64,000 nucleotides of DNA from Gnetum montanum (GCA_015680685.1 MNCI01018262.1:35158-99157); one strand, 5' to 3'. Positions 23,965-34,265 are shown, counted from the first letter of the stretch. Numbers and translations are program-made. The notes: generated by a model from the letters alone, not told the origin.

Positions 23965-24501
23965 ATGTCTGAGAACAAGGCAACTAAGCGGATCAAGTGC
24001 TGTGAAATGAAACAGACGACATTGAAAAGAAGCCGGACAGAAGAGGAGGAGGAGGAGGCGGCAGAGATCCAATCCCCGGCAACAAAATTGCTGCATCTGC
24101 TGCAGCAGGAGCAGTCTGCAGGGCCTTATTTAGAGGAAGAATCGGGTGTTGGGTCATGAGTAACTTATGATGGTAGAAGCAGCAGCAACAAGAAGTTAGA
24201 TGTATTCATCAGTGACAGAGGCCCTGATACAAAACACACCTTGGCTTATCATATGTAAGATCTGTTACAACTTTATGGCATTCCGGTGTTTTTGGACAAA
24301 GAAGAACTTGAGAGTGGTGAAAGGTTACCACAGGTGATTGACGAAGCCATTACATGTTCCACAGTGTACGTGTGTATACTTTCCAGTGGATATGCAGAGT
24401 CTGTGTGGTGTCTGAAAGAATTGGAGATGATGCTGCACAAATATGAGATGGGTAAATATAAGTTCATTCTTGTGTTTTATGATGTCAAACCCACCTTCTA
24501 G
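23965..24501 (+). pseudogene. TNL exon 1: TIR domain with three in-frame stops
   Basis: ATG at 23965 opens an N-terminal leader (a Lys/Arg patch, a run of Glu, LLHLLQQ). The TIR domain follows in the same frame: DVFISDRGPDTKHTLAYH, GIPVFLDKEELESGERLP, AITCSTVYVCILSSGYAES, VWCLKEL, KFILVFYDVKP. These are the standard TIR boxes, including the region of the catalytic Glu/SW-type block. TGA at 24157-24159 and TAA at 24256-24258 interrupt it, and TAG at 24499-24501 falls where functional genes continue. The frame is otherwise clean, so the damage looks recent compared with the transposons. Confidence 0.88.
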
Positions 24502-25418
24502 TTGGTATAACCTTCCCACCTTTACAATGAGCTCATTCCTGGGTTGAATCCAATCCAAGTCTATTGAATTGAGAGACAAGCATTTTACCATCACTCCAAG
24601 TGATGATCCTGAAGAAATTACACTAGCATTTACAAAATAAACAAACTTGTAACAAAATAAATCTTTGCATTTCTTATTCCTTACAAAAATTCAGGTTTTC
24701 CTATAAATTTTCCATAAAAGGACATTCACTTTAAATTGATAAGTTAAGTTTCAAATCAAATTAGGTCACTTTATCCTTCAATATTAGATTGTCAATATGT
24801 TATCTTCAAATATCTTTATGGTGAATTAAAATTCTCTAATTTATTTTTTAATGATTGTTGTTTTTCCTTTCTATTACGGAACTATTGATGCCTAAATTTT
24901 GGTTACACCAACCCCTGGGGAAAAACTCGTTTGAGGAGACTATTGCCTAAGCTGTCTCCTGTATGGGTATGGAAACTTGAGAATAGTCTTAGCTGGAGAG
25001 GGCCATGTGATGCTTCAAAATAAAATAAATTAAATTGAAAAGTTGGGAGAATTCAAATTGAACAACTGTCTTGAAATTCAAGATTTCATGAAAACACAGT
25101 AGATAGTAACAAAATTTAAATTTTCCCTAATCCGCTAATGTTTCTAGTCCGTCACTAATGGTGTCCACTATTACGCAGGAAGACAACAACTATCACCTGA
25201 AGAGGGATAGAGAAGAAGCTAGATCCCACACCGTCGAGAGAGATTGCTTGTTAGCGTCGTCTGCTATTGGCGGATGAGGAGAAAGAAAATTGAAACAAGA
25301 AAGCCTCTGAGAAGAAGAGATTGCCTAGCCAGGGTCTATTGCAGTGAGTCACTTGATGTATGTTGTCGTGCACACTTATAGCCATTGTCCCACGTGCCAT
25401 CCAAAAAGAAAAAGAAAA

Positions 25419-25860
25419 GAGAGATCTATTCAATGTTCCACTACCACACACTTTGTTGTCGCCTACCACACAACCTACCGTTGGTGGTAGAAAACCTAGG
25501 GAAGCTGCCTATTGTAGCTTCATTGTTGTCGAAAAGAGGAAAAAGAGAGAACCTTGCTACAGTCGTCGATTTGGATTTACAGAGAGAGAGAGAGGTTGTC
25601 TATTGATCCTTTGTCCTTTGACCCCACCTTGGCACTAGTAAAAGAGGAAGAGAGAGAGAGAGATCTGTTCAATGTTCCACTACCACGTGCCTTGTTGTCA
25701 CCTACCACACAACCTATCATTGGTGGCAAAAAACCTAGGGAGGCTGCTTGTTGTAGCTTCACCTTGTCGAAGAGGGGAAGAAGAGAGAACCCTGCTGTAG
25801 TCATTGATTTGGATCTATAGAGAGAGGGAGGTTGTTTACTGATCCCTTATCCTCTAACAC
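25419..25860 (+). repeat. 239-bp direct repeat, about 1.8 copies, in the TNL intron
   Basis: The block starting GAGATCTATTCAATGTTCC at 25421 recurs from 25660 as GAGATCTGTTCAATGTTCC, followed by CCTACCACACAACCTA and AAAACCTAGGGA in both. The copies end in (GA)n tracts. Period is 239 bp by the start positions. A shorter related block with AATGTGAGAGAGAAAGGAGG occurs at 25933 and again at 26200. Confidence 0.8.
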
Positions 25861-26313
25861 TACCTTGGCGTTGTTANCCTAGCTTCTAATGTGAGAGAAA
25901 GGCTAGCTTTGATGAGAGAGAGGTTGGCCCCCAATGTGAGAGAGAAAGGAGGNGATCCCTTATCCTCTAACACTACCTTGGCGTTGCTAAAAGAGGGGGG
26001 GGGAAGGAGAGAGAGATGTCATTGCTATATATTCTACGTATTGCAAACATGTCGTTCATAACCTCTATTTCCTAGCGCACATGCTGTTCTTTTTGCCACA
26101 TGCATCGTTGGAGAAAGAAGAGGTTGAACCTTGATGAGAGAGAGGTAGGTCCCAATGAGAGAGCGCCTAGCTTCCAATATGAGAGAGAGGTTGGCCCCCA
26201 ATGTGAGAGAGAAAGGAGGTCATTTGCTCCCCATCCCCCAACCTCTCAACGTTCGCTCACCCACTAGCTTTATAGCTGCTTATCTGGGTGTTTAAATGCT
26301 AATGTCCCACATT

Positions 26314-26479
26314 GGTTATGCCCACCACTCAAGCTATTACACAGTTCCTGTAACACCCAAGACACCAAGTCATCCACCACCTTCGTAACTTCCACCATCA
26401 TCACTGTCGATTACGCCCACCACTCGGGCTAGACATAACTCCCACCATTATTACAATGATTACGTCCACCAATCGGGCT
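26314..26479 (+). repeat. Three copies of a GATTACGCCCACCACTCGGGCT-like motif
   Basis: 22-base motif copies at 26314-26335, 26409-26430 and 26458-26479, unevenly spaced (95 and 49 bp). No known function. Confidence 0.7.
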
Positions 26480-26734
26480 CCTACGTAACCCATGTTCTAC
26501 ACCACCCAGGTTGTTACATCCATGCCATCATGACATGGCAACATATTGCTGTCACAAGCTTGCCATTATGAATTGGGCCCCAAGATGTGCTTATACAAAT
26601 TAACTTTCTTTGTGCTCAGTGCCAAGGGATTATACTTGTTGATCATGGCCCCATGCCTAACATGGGTGATGTTGGCATCAACAAGAACTTTGTAACAAGA
26701 TTGTTAACAGGATATGTGAGCAACTTGATGTTGA

Positions 26735-27798
26735 TTGGTGGTTGCTCTTGGAAACATGGTTGGAAGAGGGAAAGAACTACTCAGTGCCATCAATGACATA
26801 ATAAAACTCCGTGAAGAGGGTCTTGGCATAACATCAATGGAAATTACTGGTGTGGGAGGCATTGGAAAAACCACCTTTGCAAAGAATCTTTATAATAAGA
26901 TTTTCTCTAAATTTTGTAAACATTGTTTTATAGAAGATGTAAATGCGTTGGTAGAGAAGGATGGTATAAACGTAGTTCACAAAGAGCTTATGTATAAGTT
27001 TTTTAGATATCCAGATACAATAGCAGCAAAGCAACATTTAAGAGAGCATTTACATAATATGGAAATATTGGTTGTTTTAGATAATATTTTGAGTAAAATT
27101 CCACCCAGTATTGTTTTTATTGAAGATGATGTTTGTCTAAGTATTAAAAGCACTATTATTGTAGCAAGGAGGAGGGAATTCTAAAGCATGATTCCAAATT
27201 GGCCAAGTACAGTAAAAACTTGCTTTTCCTGCAAATGTCAAAGTTAGACTTCAAAACATCTAAGCAAATATTTTGTGAGTATGCATTAGGGGAAATGAGG
27301 TGTGTTAAAAGTGAATTGGATGATTTAATAAATAACATTGTGAGAAAATGTGATGGCGTACCTTTAGCATTAGCTATCCTTGGCATAGAAGTTTATGGAA
27401 GAGATCCTCAATATTGGAAAATGTTGTAGAATACTATAAAAGATTCTTTGCACCCGAATTTGATGCAAACAATAAAATTCAGCTATGATAGTCTTGATCT
27501 AGGGTTAGAAAAATGCTTGTTCTTAGATGTAGCTACTTTTTTCTGTTGGGAGAAAGTAGACTTGCTCAATCAACTTCGAGGACATGATGAAGATGGTGAA
27601 TCAGAAGTTTTATATGCTCTTGATAAGCTAAAGAGGAAACTTTTAATTGAGGTAGAGCATGGGTTTTTATGTATTCATGATGTGCTTGTGGAATTGGTGA
27701 AAAAAATAATTAAAGATAAAGATTTATGTCCTGGTCATCATAGTTGCATGTGGCATACTTCGGATGTTCTAGATATGTTATCTAAAGAAATGGTATGA
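26735..27798 (+). pseudogene. TNL exon 2: NB-ARC ATPase domain, frameshifted
   Basis: Contains P-loop GVGGIGKTTFAKNLYN (26849-26896), kinase-2 ILVVLDNI (about 27064-27088; usual LDDV/LDDI, so the catalytic second Asp is Asn), RNBS-B STIIVARR (about 27150), GVPLALAILG (27355-27384, GLPL box), CLFLDVATFF (RNBS-D, about 27513) and CIHDVLVEL (about 27670, in place of MHD). The frame changes near 27175-27190 and a TAG at 27427-27429 interrupts the second half. TIR-type NB-ARCs usually end the kinase-2 box in Asp; here it ends IL, which is only weak evidence. Confidence 0.87.
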
Positions 27799-27915
27799 TT
27801 CTTGTTGATTCGTGATACTTTGATTTGCTTTAGTAAAATGACTATATAGCATTTTGTTGTTTCCTTGCTTTTAAATGTAATTAAGTAAATGGGTTGTCTA
27901 TCTTGATTTTCAAGA

Positions 27916-28060
27916 ACAGAAAAGGTAAAAGCACTCAGTTTAGTTTCAAATAGTTTACTTGTGTTAGATGAAAATAAATGTTTATGGTGCTTCAGTAATA
28001 TGTCATCCTTAGAATTTTTGATTCTTCATGGTCATTGTATCGAGGGTATGAATATCTAGC
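27916..28060 (+). pseudogene. TNL exon 3: short linker between NB-ARC and LRR
   Basis: Reads EKVKALSLVSNSLLVLDE and NKCLWCFSNMSSLEFLILHG, typical of the stretch between the NB-ARC end and the first leucine-rich repeats. It is bounded by AG at about 27915 (TTTTCAAG) and by GTATGA at about 28055. The preceding exon ends at an AAATG/GTATGATTC donor-like site near 27792. Exact splice points are inferred. Confidence 0.65.
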
Positions 28061-28154
28061 ACTAATGTGGTGTTTAATTTCTTATCTTTTAAAAAAGATT
28101 GAAATTTAAATAAACTTAGGCATGGTTTTGTTATGTTTACTGTTTACTAAAGGT

Positions 28155-30250
28155 GATCTTTTCAAGTTATCAAGGAGACTCTTATGGTTGAAATGGACTA
28201 TTTTCCATTTGATCATATCCCTGGGGAGTTTTGTTTAAAATGTATTAGAGTCCTAGATGTGTCTAGTAAAAGGCTGACAGAATTATGGAAACATCCTCCA
28301 ACGGTAAATTCAATGCATTATCATTTTTTTAAGATAAACAAACAACATTCGTTCCCCGCTAAAGCCCAAAACCAAAATCATTTTGACAAAATTCCAATGT
28401 CCTTTATTGAACAGGAGGCTCCAAATAAATTGAGGCAACTTCATTTATCAAGTTGTATGAACCTGCAGAGGCTTCCAGAGTTCACGAGACGGTTTAGGTA
28501 CTTATCTTCCATCGTACTTGATGGATGTGAATCTTTGAAAATTATTCCAGAAAATTTTAGCTTTCTCCAAGGATTGAAGCATCTCCAACTAGAAAGTTGC
28601 TATGCATTAGAAAAGTTGCCGGAAACCTTTGGAGATTTGAAAAGCTTAACTACTTTTAAGATAGGAGGCTGTAGAAAAATAAAATCATTGCCAGAGTCTT
28701 TTGGACGCCTGCAACAATTAGAAGACCTGCAACTTTCCTCATGCTTCAATATAGATGTGTTACCGTTCAATATAGATGTGTTACCGGAATCATTTGGTTG
28801 CTTGAGAAACTTAGTTAAGTTAAAGTTGAATGGATGTTCTAAAATAAGGTCATTGCCAGAGTCCTTTGGACACTTGCAACGATTAAAAGACTTAGAACTC
28901 TTTGGATGTCATCATCTTGAAAGATTACCAGAATCATTTGGATGCTTGACAAACTTACTTAGCCTTCACATATACTGGTCTCGCAAAATAGAGTCGTTGA
29001 CAAAGTCACTTGGAGGCTTCCACAATTAAAAGACCTGGAAATCTCCGCATGTTAGACAAAGTCACTTGGAGGCTTCGACAATTAAAAGACCTGGAAATCT
29101 CCGCATGTTATTATTTGGAAGGGTTACCAGAAACCTTTGGACATCTGAAAAGGTTACTTAGGTTCAAGCTGTCAGATTATAACGCAATAAAGTTGTTGCC
29201 AGAGTCATTGGGAAACCTGCAACAATTAGACGAGTTGCGTATCTTCGACTGCGATGGTTTGAAAAGGTTACCAGTATCATTTCGATGCCTTACAAATTTA
29301 CTTAAGGTAATTATGTTTACGTGTCACGAAATAAGGTTATCGGTAGAGCAGTTTCAACTGCTGCAGCGCATCCATGTCCTACATATCGACGAGTTTAATA
29401 TGAAAAACGCAGATTCTTTGCGTGGGCAAATTGCTGACAGGGAGCATCAATGTCACATTGATAGTTGTAAAGATTCAGACTGGCACGATCAAGCTCCTCA
29501 ACACCACCACGTCACATCGTTGGTGCGTGATGTTACCCAAAGCATTCAAATGATGAAACAAAACAAAGACACTGCAGACTTGATTTCAGCAGCCAGTAAT
29601 AAGCAAATGAGTAACTTTCATCTGGAGGGTTTCTGGAATATCACAGAGCTGCCAGAATTCCTGTGTAATCTTCAGTATTTGGCGACTCTGAAACTCGATT
29701 ATTGTTACAATCTCCAAAAGCTGCGTTCTAATATAGACAGTCTTTCGGTATTAAAAGAATTGTCTCTCAGCAGCTGCTGGAATTTACAGGAGTTGCCAAA
29801 CACCATTGGCAACTTGCAAAATCTGACTTCTCTGAGCATTGTTGACTGCCTTGTTTTGAAAGGATTCCCCTCTTGTTTTGAGAATCTTTCAATGTTAACA
29901 TTTCTAAAAGTGGAACATTGCTGGATGATTGAAGTCATCGACATGCACGCATTATTGAATCTCCGAGGTCTTCAGATAATTAATTGCAGCAATCTAAGGA
30001 GCATTGCTGGCCTTTCACGCCTTTCCAAAATTGAATACATTACAGTTGAAGGATGTGTGAACCTCACCCACATGCCGAGCATAAGCGGCTGTGCCTGCTT
30101 CACCTCTTTGAAAAAGTTGAATATCAGTGAGTGTTATCACTTAAGATTTGGGGAAGGCCTTGTGGAACAACTGCCTCATCACTTACATCTGTTATTTCTG
30201 TCGCTCACCCACGATTTTCACAACATATCTTCTGACAAAGATGCCAAGGT
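28155..30250 (+). pseudogene. TNL exon 4: leucine-rich repeat domain
   Basis: The 5' edge encodes LWLKW, then after a frameshift YFPFDHIPGEFCLK and IRVLDVSSKRLTELW. About 20 LRR units of 23-24 residues follow, of the form LPESFGxLxxLxxLxLxxC: LPETFGDLKSLTTFKIGGC, LPESFGHLQRLKDLELFGC, LPNTIGNLQNLTSLSIVDC. Two long open frames cover it (28184-29029 and 29010-30308), separated by a frameshift at a 56-bp tandem duplication. It ends KDAK at an AAG/GTATGT donor near 30249. A local repeat (NIDVLP twice, 28745-28785) marks an in-frame 18-bp duplication. Confidence 0.88.
29000..29111 (+). repeat. 56-bp tandem duplication inside the LRR exon
   Basis: Unit 1 29000-29055 and unit 2 29056-29111 differ at one base (C at 29021, G at 29077). 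56 is not a multiple of three, so the duplication itself shifts the frame; an additional one-base indel in the GGAGGCTTC stretch is needed to explain both frames. Confidence 0.88.
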
Positions 30251-30330
30251 ATGTACGCAATTCTCATGCACAGGGTGTGATACTGTGATTTACGTATGCA
30301 TGTATTAATCAATTTAAGTAATTTATTTAG

Positions 30331-30613
30331 CCATGGTTGTAATTTTCTCTGACATGTCCGGGGCAATTATCTTCAACGTAGACGTTACCGGCTATTTTAG
30401 AGTGGTCATTAAAGGCCAAAGTGAAAACCCGTCCAATATTGAATGCGAAAACGAGCCCGGCATTCTTTTCACAGATGATTATGCATTGCTATTATTGCAG
30501 CACTGAGGAAGGAGTGAGCATAGGTTCCTGGCATATCCTGGGCTCGGGCTGAACTCTGAGGTGGAAGCAGCAGTGGCTAATGTCTATGAAATGTCAATTT
30601 CCATGGTTGTCAA
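30331..30613 (+). pseudogene. TNL exon 5: post-LRR domain
   Basis: Open except for one TGA (about 30506): VVIFSDMSGAIIFNVDVTGY, RVVIKGQSENPSNIECENEP, then after the stop HRFLAYPGLGLNSEVEAAV and YEMSISMVVKG. The donor-like AAAG/GTAAGG lies at 30613. The block resembles the beta-sandwich-like region that follows the LRR in many TNLs. Any further exon would lie beyond the copia element J and I do not find it. Confidence 0.6.
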
Positions 30614-30638
30614 AGGTAAGGTGGTTCATTCAAGAAAA

Positions 30639-30891
30639 TGTTAAATTCAGGAATAGATAAAGAACTGAAGAAAACAGAAAACACAGGCAACACACACAGC
30701 TTTGTGTGGCATTTAAGCAAGCACACCACCGAAAATACATGAGAATTGTTATTAAATAATAATTGCTACATACAATTATGGAAACAGCAAAGTTTTTGGG
30801 AAGAGAACGTGTTAACTACCACTAACTATTGCTCACTGCTGTTAACTACTACTCTAACTGCTGTTAACTGGTTTTGACCCGTGTTGGATNC
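30639..30891 (-). repeat. 3' LTR of element J
   Basis: Begins TGTTAAATTCAGG on the plus strand and aligns with 33961-34265, but lacks about 50 bp of the middle and ends at GTTGGAT followed by N (30890), where the partner reads GTTGGATCA. Confidence 0.85.
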
Positions 30892-31649
30892 GTTTCATTA
30901 TCTATCAATTCTTGGATATGATGATACCTCAGCTAAATGTGTTTGGATTTGGAATGGAAGACTGGATTTTTGGCTAGATGTATGGCACTTTGACTGTCAG
31001 TGAAAAGCTCATTGCTGTCATGTCTTACCCAATTCTTTTAGAAGACCCTTCAACTAGATCATCTCTTTTCCAGCTTCTGAGATAGCCATATATTTTGCTT
31101 CTGTGGTTGAGAGAGCAATGCTCTGCTGAAGTCGAGACATCCAGCTCACAATCGTGTTGCCCATGGTAAAGAGACAACCAGTGGTGCTCTTCCTGCTATC
31201 CAAGTCACCTCCCAGATCTGCATCAGAAAAACCCTATAGAGTAATGCTGCTCATTTTAAAACAAAGTGTCATACCTGAAGTTCCTTTCAGATATCTTAGG
31301 AGCCACTTTATAGCTTCCCAATGCTCCCTTCCTTCCTGGATCAAACATAAACCTGCTAACAACTCCCACTTGCTTTGTATCTTTTGTTGTCATCATGTTC
31401 TTCCTTGACCCTGTACAACCACTTATTCTACAATGCCTTCTTTCCTTCTGGCAACTCAGTTAGCATCCATGTCATATTTTTGTGGAGTGACTTCATCTCA
31501 TCTCTCATAGCCACCTCCCACTCAACACAATCTGTTGCCTGCATTGCTTTATCTAAACATTCTGGTTCCCCAACGTCAGTCAACAATAAGTAATGTAATG
31601 AGGGAGAGTACCTTTCTCTATGCTTTGGTGTTCTTGCAGACCTTCTCAA
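30892..31649 (-). pseudogene. Element J reverse transcriptase stub and RNase H
   Basis: After LHKNMTWMLTELPEGKKAL and NKWLYRVKEEHD, which start the copia RT, the sequence jumps near 31367-31376 to GREHWEAIKWLLRYLKG, the RT/RNase H border. The RT core with its YVDD site is missing. RNase H follows: GFSDADLGGDLDSRKSTTG, ALSTTEAKYMAISEAGKEM, DSQSAIHLAKNPVFHSKSK, with the catalytic Asp, Glu and Asp residues visible. Stops interrupt it. Confidence 0.82.
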
Positions 31650-33189
31650 CTAAGGCTCTGGTGTGGCTATTTCTGCAACGTCATTTTCATTTTCAGCTAT
31701 CCTGTTTCCAGGATTTGCTTGAATCCTTCCATCCACATCCCTCTCAGATATCTCTTCCAGTTCAACCTTCTCACATTCATTTTCTTGCTTCCTTGCAATG
31801 TTAGATTCTAAACCGAACCTATCTTTGTACACCATGTGTTCATTAAAGATGACATCCCTGTGTTTGATAATTTTCCTATTTTGATCATCCCAGAAATGAT
31901 AACCAAAATTATCGGAACCATAGCCAATAAAATAACATTTCTTGGCTTTAGGATCTAGCTTATCTCTATTATTTGAATCAATATGCACATACGAGACACA
32001 CCCAAAAATTTTCAAATGTGAAAGATTTACCTCCATCCTAGTCCATACCTTCTCTGGTATTCTGAACTCCAATGGAACTGAAGGTGCTCGATTAATGAGG
32101 TAGGCTGTTGGGTTAACTGCATCTACCCAAAAGAACTTTGGTAGCCCATAGTGTATTCTCATGCTCCTAGCTCTTTCATTCAAGGTTCTGTTCATCCATT
32201 CAGCAACAACGTTTTGCTCTGGCGTTCTTGGAACTATCTTGATCATCCTAATCCCATTTTCTGAATCGAAATTCTTGAATTCTTGGCTATCATATTCCCC
32301 TCCATTATCTAACTTCAGACATTTTATTTTTAAACTAGTCTGATTTTCTACTTCAGCTTTCCACCTTTTAAAAGTAGCAAACACATCAGATTTATTTTTA
32401 AGAAAATAAACCCATACCTTCCTAGTGGAATCGTCAATGAAGGTGACATAATAGCTTGAGCCTCCAAGAAACTTCACTGGAGTTGGCCCCCATACATCTG
32501 AATGCACCAGTTCAAGCTTTTCAGTCTGTGGTATCCTCTCTATCTTTGAGAAAGCAACTCATTTTTGCTTTCCATAAACACAATCTTTACACAAGCCAAC
32601 ATCATCACACTTAAACTTTGGTAACTTTCCCTTTGAAGCCAACAACTTCATACCTTTTTTGCTCATGTGCCCAAGTCTTCAGTGCCATAGGACTGAATCA
32701 GCATCATAGTTGGCAACTACAATTGCATCTTTCTTTGCTGTAGTCATGTACAATAATGTTTCCACCTTACTGCCTCGTGCAACAACCAAGTTTCCCTTGG
32801 TAATCTTCCATGATCTATCGCCAAATGTTGTTGTATACCCATCCAAATCCATCTGACTCATGGAGATTAAATTTTTCTTAAGTCCAGGAACATGTCTTAC
32901 ATCTTGCAATTTCCATTGCATCCCTTGGGTGATTTTTATTTAGACTTCACCCTTCCCCACAATATCCAAAGGTTCATCATCTACAAGATAAACCTTTCCA
33001 AACTTTCCTGCAACATAATTGTGTAACAATTCCTTGCATGGAGTGGTGTAGAATGAAGCACCTGAATCTAGAATCCAAGATTCAATGGGATTGTCTACAC
33101 AGCAAATCAAAGCATCAGCAATAATCTCCTCTGTTGCATTTGCTGATTCATCATCTTGAGTGTGATTTTTCTTCTTCTTTGGTGCCCTG
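31650..33189 (-). pseudogene. Element J protease and integrase region
   Basis: Protease WILDSGASFYTT (about 33060-33090). GAG-pre-integrase LWHRLGHMSKKGMK-like residues (about 32650-32690, with a stop). Integrase catalytic core open over 31650-32507: VHSDVWGPTPVKFLGGSSYY, FIDDSTRKVWVYFLKNK, LKLDNGGEYDSQEF, VPRTPEQNVVAEWMNRTL, with the three acidic catalytic residues (D, D, E) in place. PEQN(G) reads PEQNV. GCVSYVHI and YFIGYG of the copia integrase C-terminus follow. Stops at 32508-32680 separate the parts. Confidence 0.87.
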
Positions 33190-33928
33190 CACTAATTTCT
33201 AAAGTGACCCTTCTTGTTTCAATTCTAGCAAACAACTTCCCTGTGATTTTTAGATTTTCCTCTGCCTCTAGACTTCGATCTACCATTACCATGGTTTTGA
33301 CCACATTGTGAGCTCCTACCTCTGCTTTCTATATTCAAAGCAAATCCTGAGGATTCGCTTGACTCCCTTTTGCGAATGTCCTCGCTAAGAATCAAGTCTC
33401 TAATATCATTTAACTTTAATTTTGAAGTACCTGATGAGCTACTCACAGCAGTCACTGTTGCAGACAACTCTCTAGCAAAGATGACAGCAAAATCAACATT
33501 TGGATTTCGTCCTCAAAGGTGATCACCACTGAATTCAATTGACTAATTATCGTATTGAATTCATTGATGTGATTTGTAACTGATGCACCTTCACCCATCT
33601 TCAGATTGAACAACCAACACATCAAATATACCTTGTTTGCAGCAGATGACTTTTCATACATACTTGACAACGTTTTCATTAAACCTGCAGTGGTTGTCTC
33701 ATTAACAATGTTGAATGCGACGTTTCTTGCCAATGTCAGTCTAATCACACCAAGTGCTTGGCGATCTAAGAGATTCCAATCTTCTTGATCCATTTGATCT
33801 AGCTTCTTCCCTAGCAGCGGTTCATGCAACTTCTTTTGATACAGATAATCTTCAATCTGCATCTTCTAGAACCTAATATCTGTTCCATTGAATTTGTCGA
33901 TCCGCACTTTCCCATCCTCGAATGCCAT
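33190..33928 (-). pseudogene. Element J gag
   Basis: ATG at 33928; MAFEDGKVRIDKFNGTDIRF, then a TAG (Trp in relatives), then QIEDYLYQKKLHEPLLGKK, DRQALGVIRLTLARNVAFNI, SSMYEKSSAANKVYL, the UBN2-type copia gag domain. A second frame (33225-33467) carries KLKLNDIRDLILSEDIRKRE and an Arg/Gly-rich stretch. The zinc knuckle near 33180-33225 is recognisable but has stops. Confidence 0.85.
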
Positions 33929-33942
33929 TGATCCCACTGATC

Positions 33943-33958
33943 CATGGCTCCGATACCA
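33943..33958 (-). other. Primer binding site of element J (initiator Met tRNA)
   Basis: Minus strand TGGTATCGGAGCCATG, two bases inside the LTR; one change from the usual copia site TGGTATCAGAGCCATG. Confidence 0.92.
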
Positions 33959-33960
33959 AT

Positions 33961-34265
33961 TGTTAAATTCAGGAACAGATAAAGAACCAAAGAAAATAGA
34001 AAACACAAGCAACACACACAGCTTTGTGTGGCGTTTAAGCAAGCACACCACCAGAAATACATGAGAATTGTTATTAAATAATAATTGCTAGATACAATTA
34101 TGAAAACAGCAACGTTTTTGGGCCGTTAGGGAAAAGAACGGAAACTGGACCAGTAACTACTGGTTAACTATTACTCTAACTGCTGTTAACTACTGCTAAC
34201 TATTGCTCACTAATGTTAACTACTGCTCTAACTGCTGTTAACTGGTTTTGACCCATGTTGGATCA
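33961..34265 (-). repeat. 5' LTR of element J
   Basis: 305 bp, TGTTAAATTC to GTTGGATCA on the plus strand. Its U3 half is an irregular array of TAACTG/GTTAAC units. Confidence 0.88.

Larger units (their letters stand above)
24502..26734 (+). other. Long repeat-filled intron between TIR and NB-ARC
   Basis: 2.2 kb without TNL coding sequence. It holds a 239-bp tandem repeat, GA-rich microsatellite patches, two single N positions (25877 and 25953) and a short tandem motif at 26314-26479. A residual C-terminal TIR piece may lie just after 24501 but I cannot confirm it. Functional TNLs usually have an intron here, so position supports intron status, but the splice sites are not certain. Confidence 0.6.
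23965..30613 (+). pseudogene. TIR-NB-ARC-LRR disease resistance gene relic
   Basis: Five exon-like blocks on the plus strand in canonical TNL order: TIR (23965-24501), NB-ARC (about 26735-27798), a short linker exon (about 27916-28060), leucine-rich repeats (about 28155-30250) and a post-LRR exon (about 30331-30613). TNL proteins are intracellular immune receptors; TIR signals, NB-ARC binds ATP/ADP, LRR recognises. The wording of the LRR and TIR is most like conifer TNLs (inference from memory of the family). Damage: three stops in the TIR exon, a frameshift and a stop in NB-ARC, a frameshift at the LRR start, a 56-bp duplication plus an indel inside the LRR, and a stop in the last exon. A copia element sits directly behind. 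Confidence 0.88.
30639..34265 (-). mobile_element. Element J: Ty1/copia retrotransposon with RT core deleted
   Basis: 5' LTR 33961-34265, initiator-Met tRNA primer site, gag, protease, integrase, a stub of reverse transcriptase, RNase H, 3' LTR 30639-30891. It sits 25 bp behind the last recognised TNL exon, in the opposite orientation. Gag and integrase wording match the Tork/Tnt1-like copia group. The middle of RT is missing with a clean joint near 31370. Flanks GAAAA (left) and GTCAC (right) do not match, so I see no target duplication; a single N at 30890 falls exactly at the inner edge of the 3' LTR. Confidence 0.88.

Noticed and set aside
23560-24096. 178-codon minus-strand open frame
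   Set aside because: It is antisense to the start of the TIR exon and its upstream region, with no domain; the plus strand is clearly the coding one.
24890-25020. Possible small transposon or SINE near CCTAAATTTTGGTTACACC
   Set aside because: No terminal inverted repeats, no A/B box and no target duplication that I can see.
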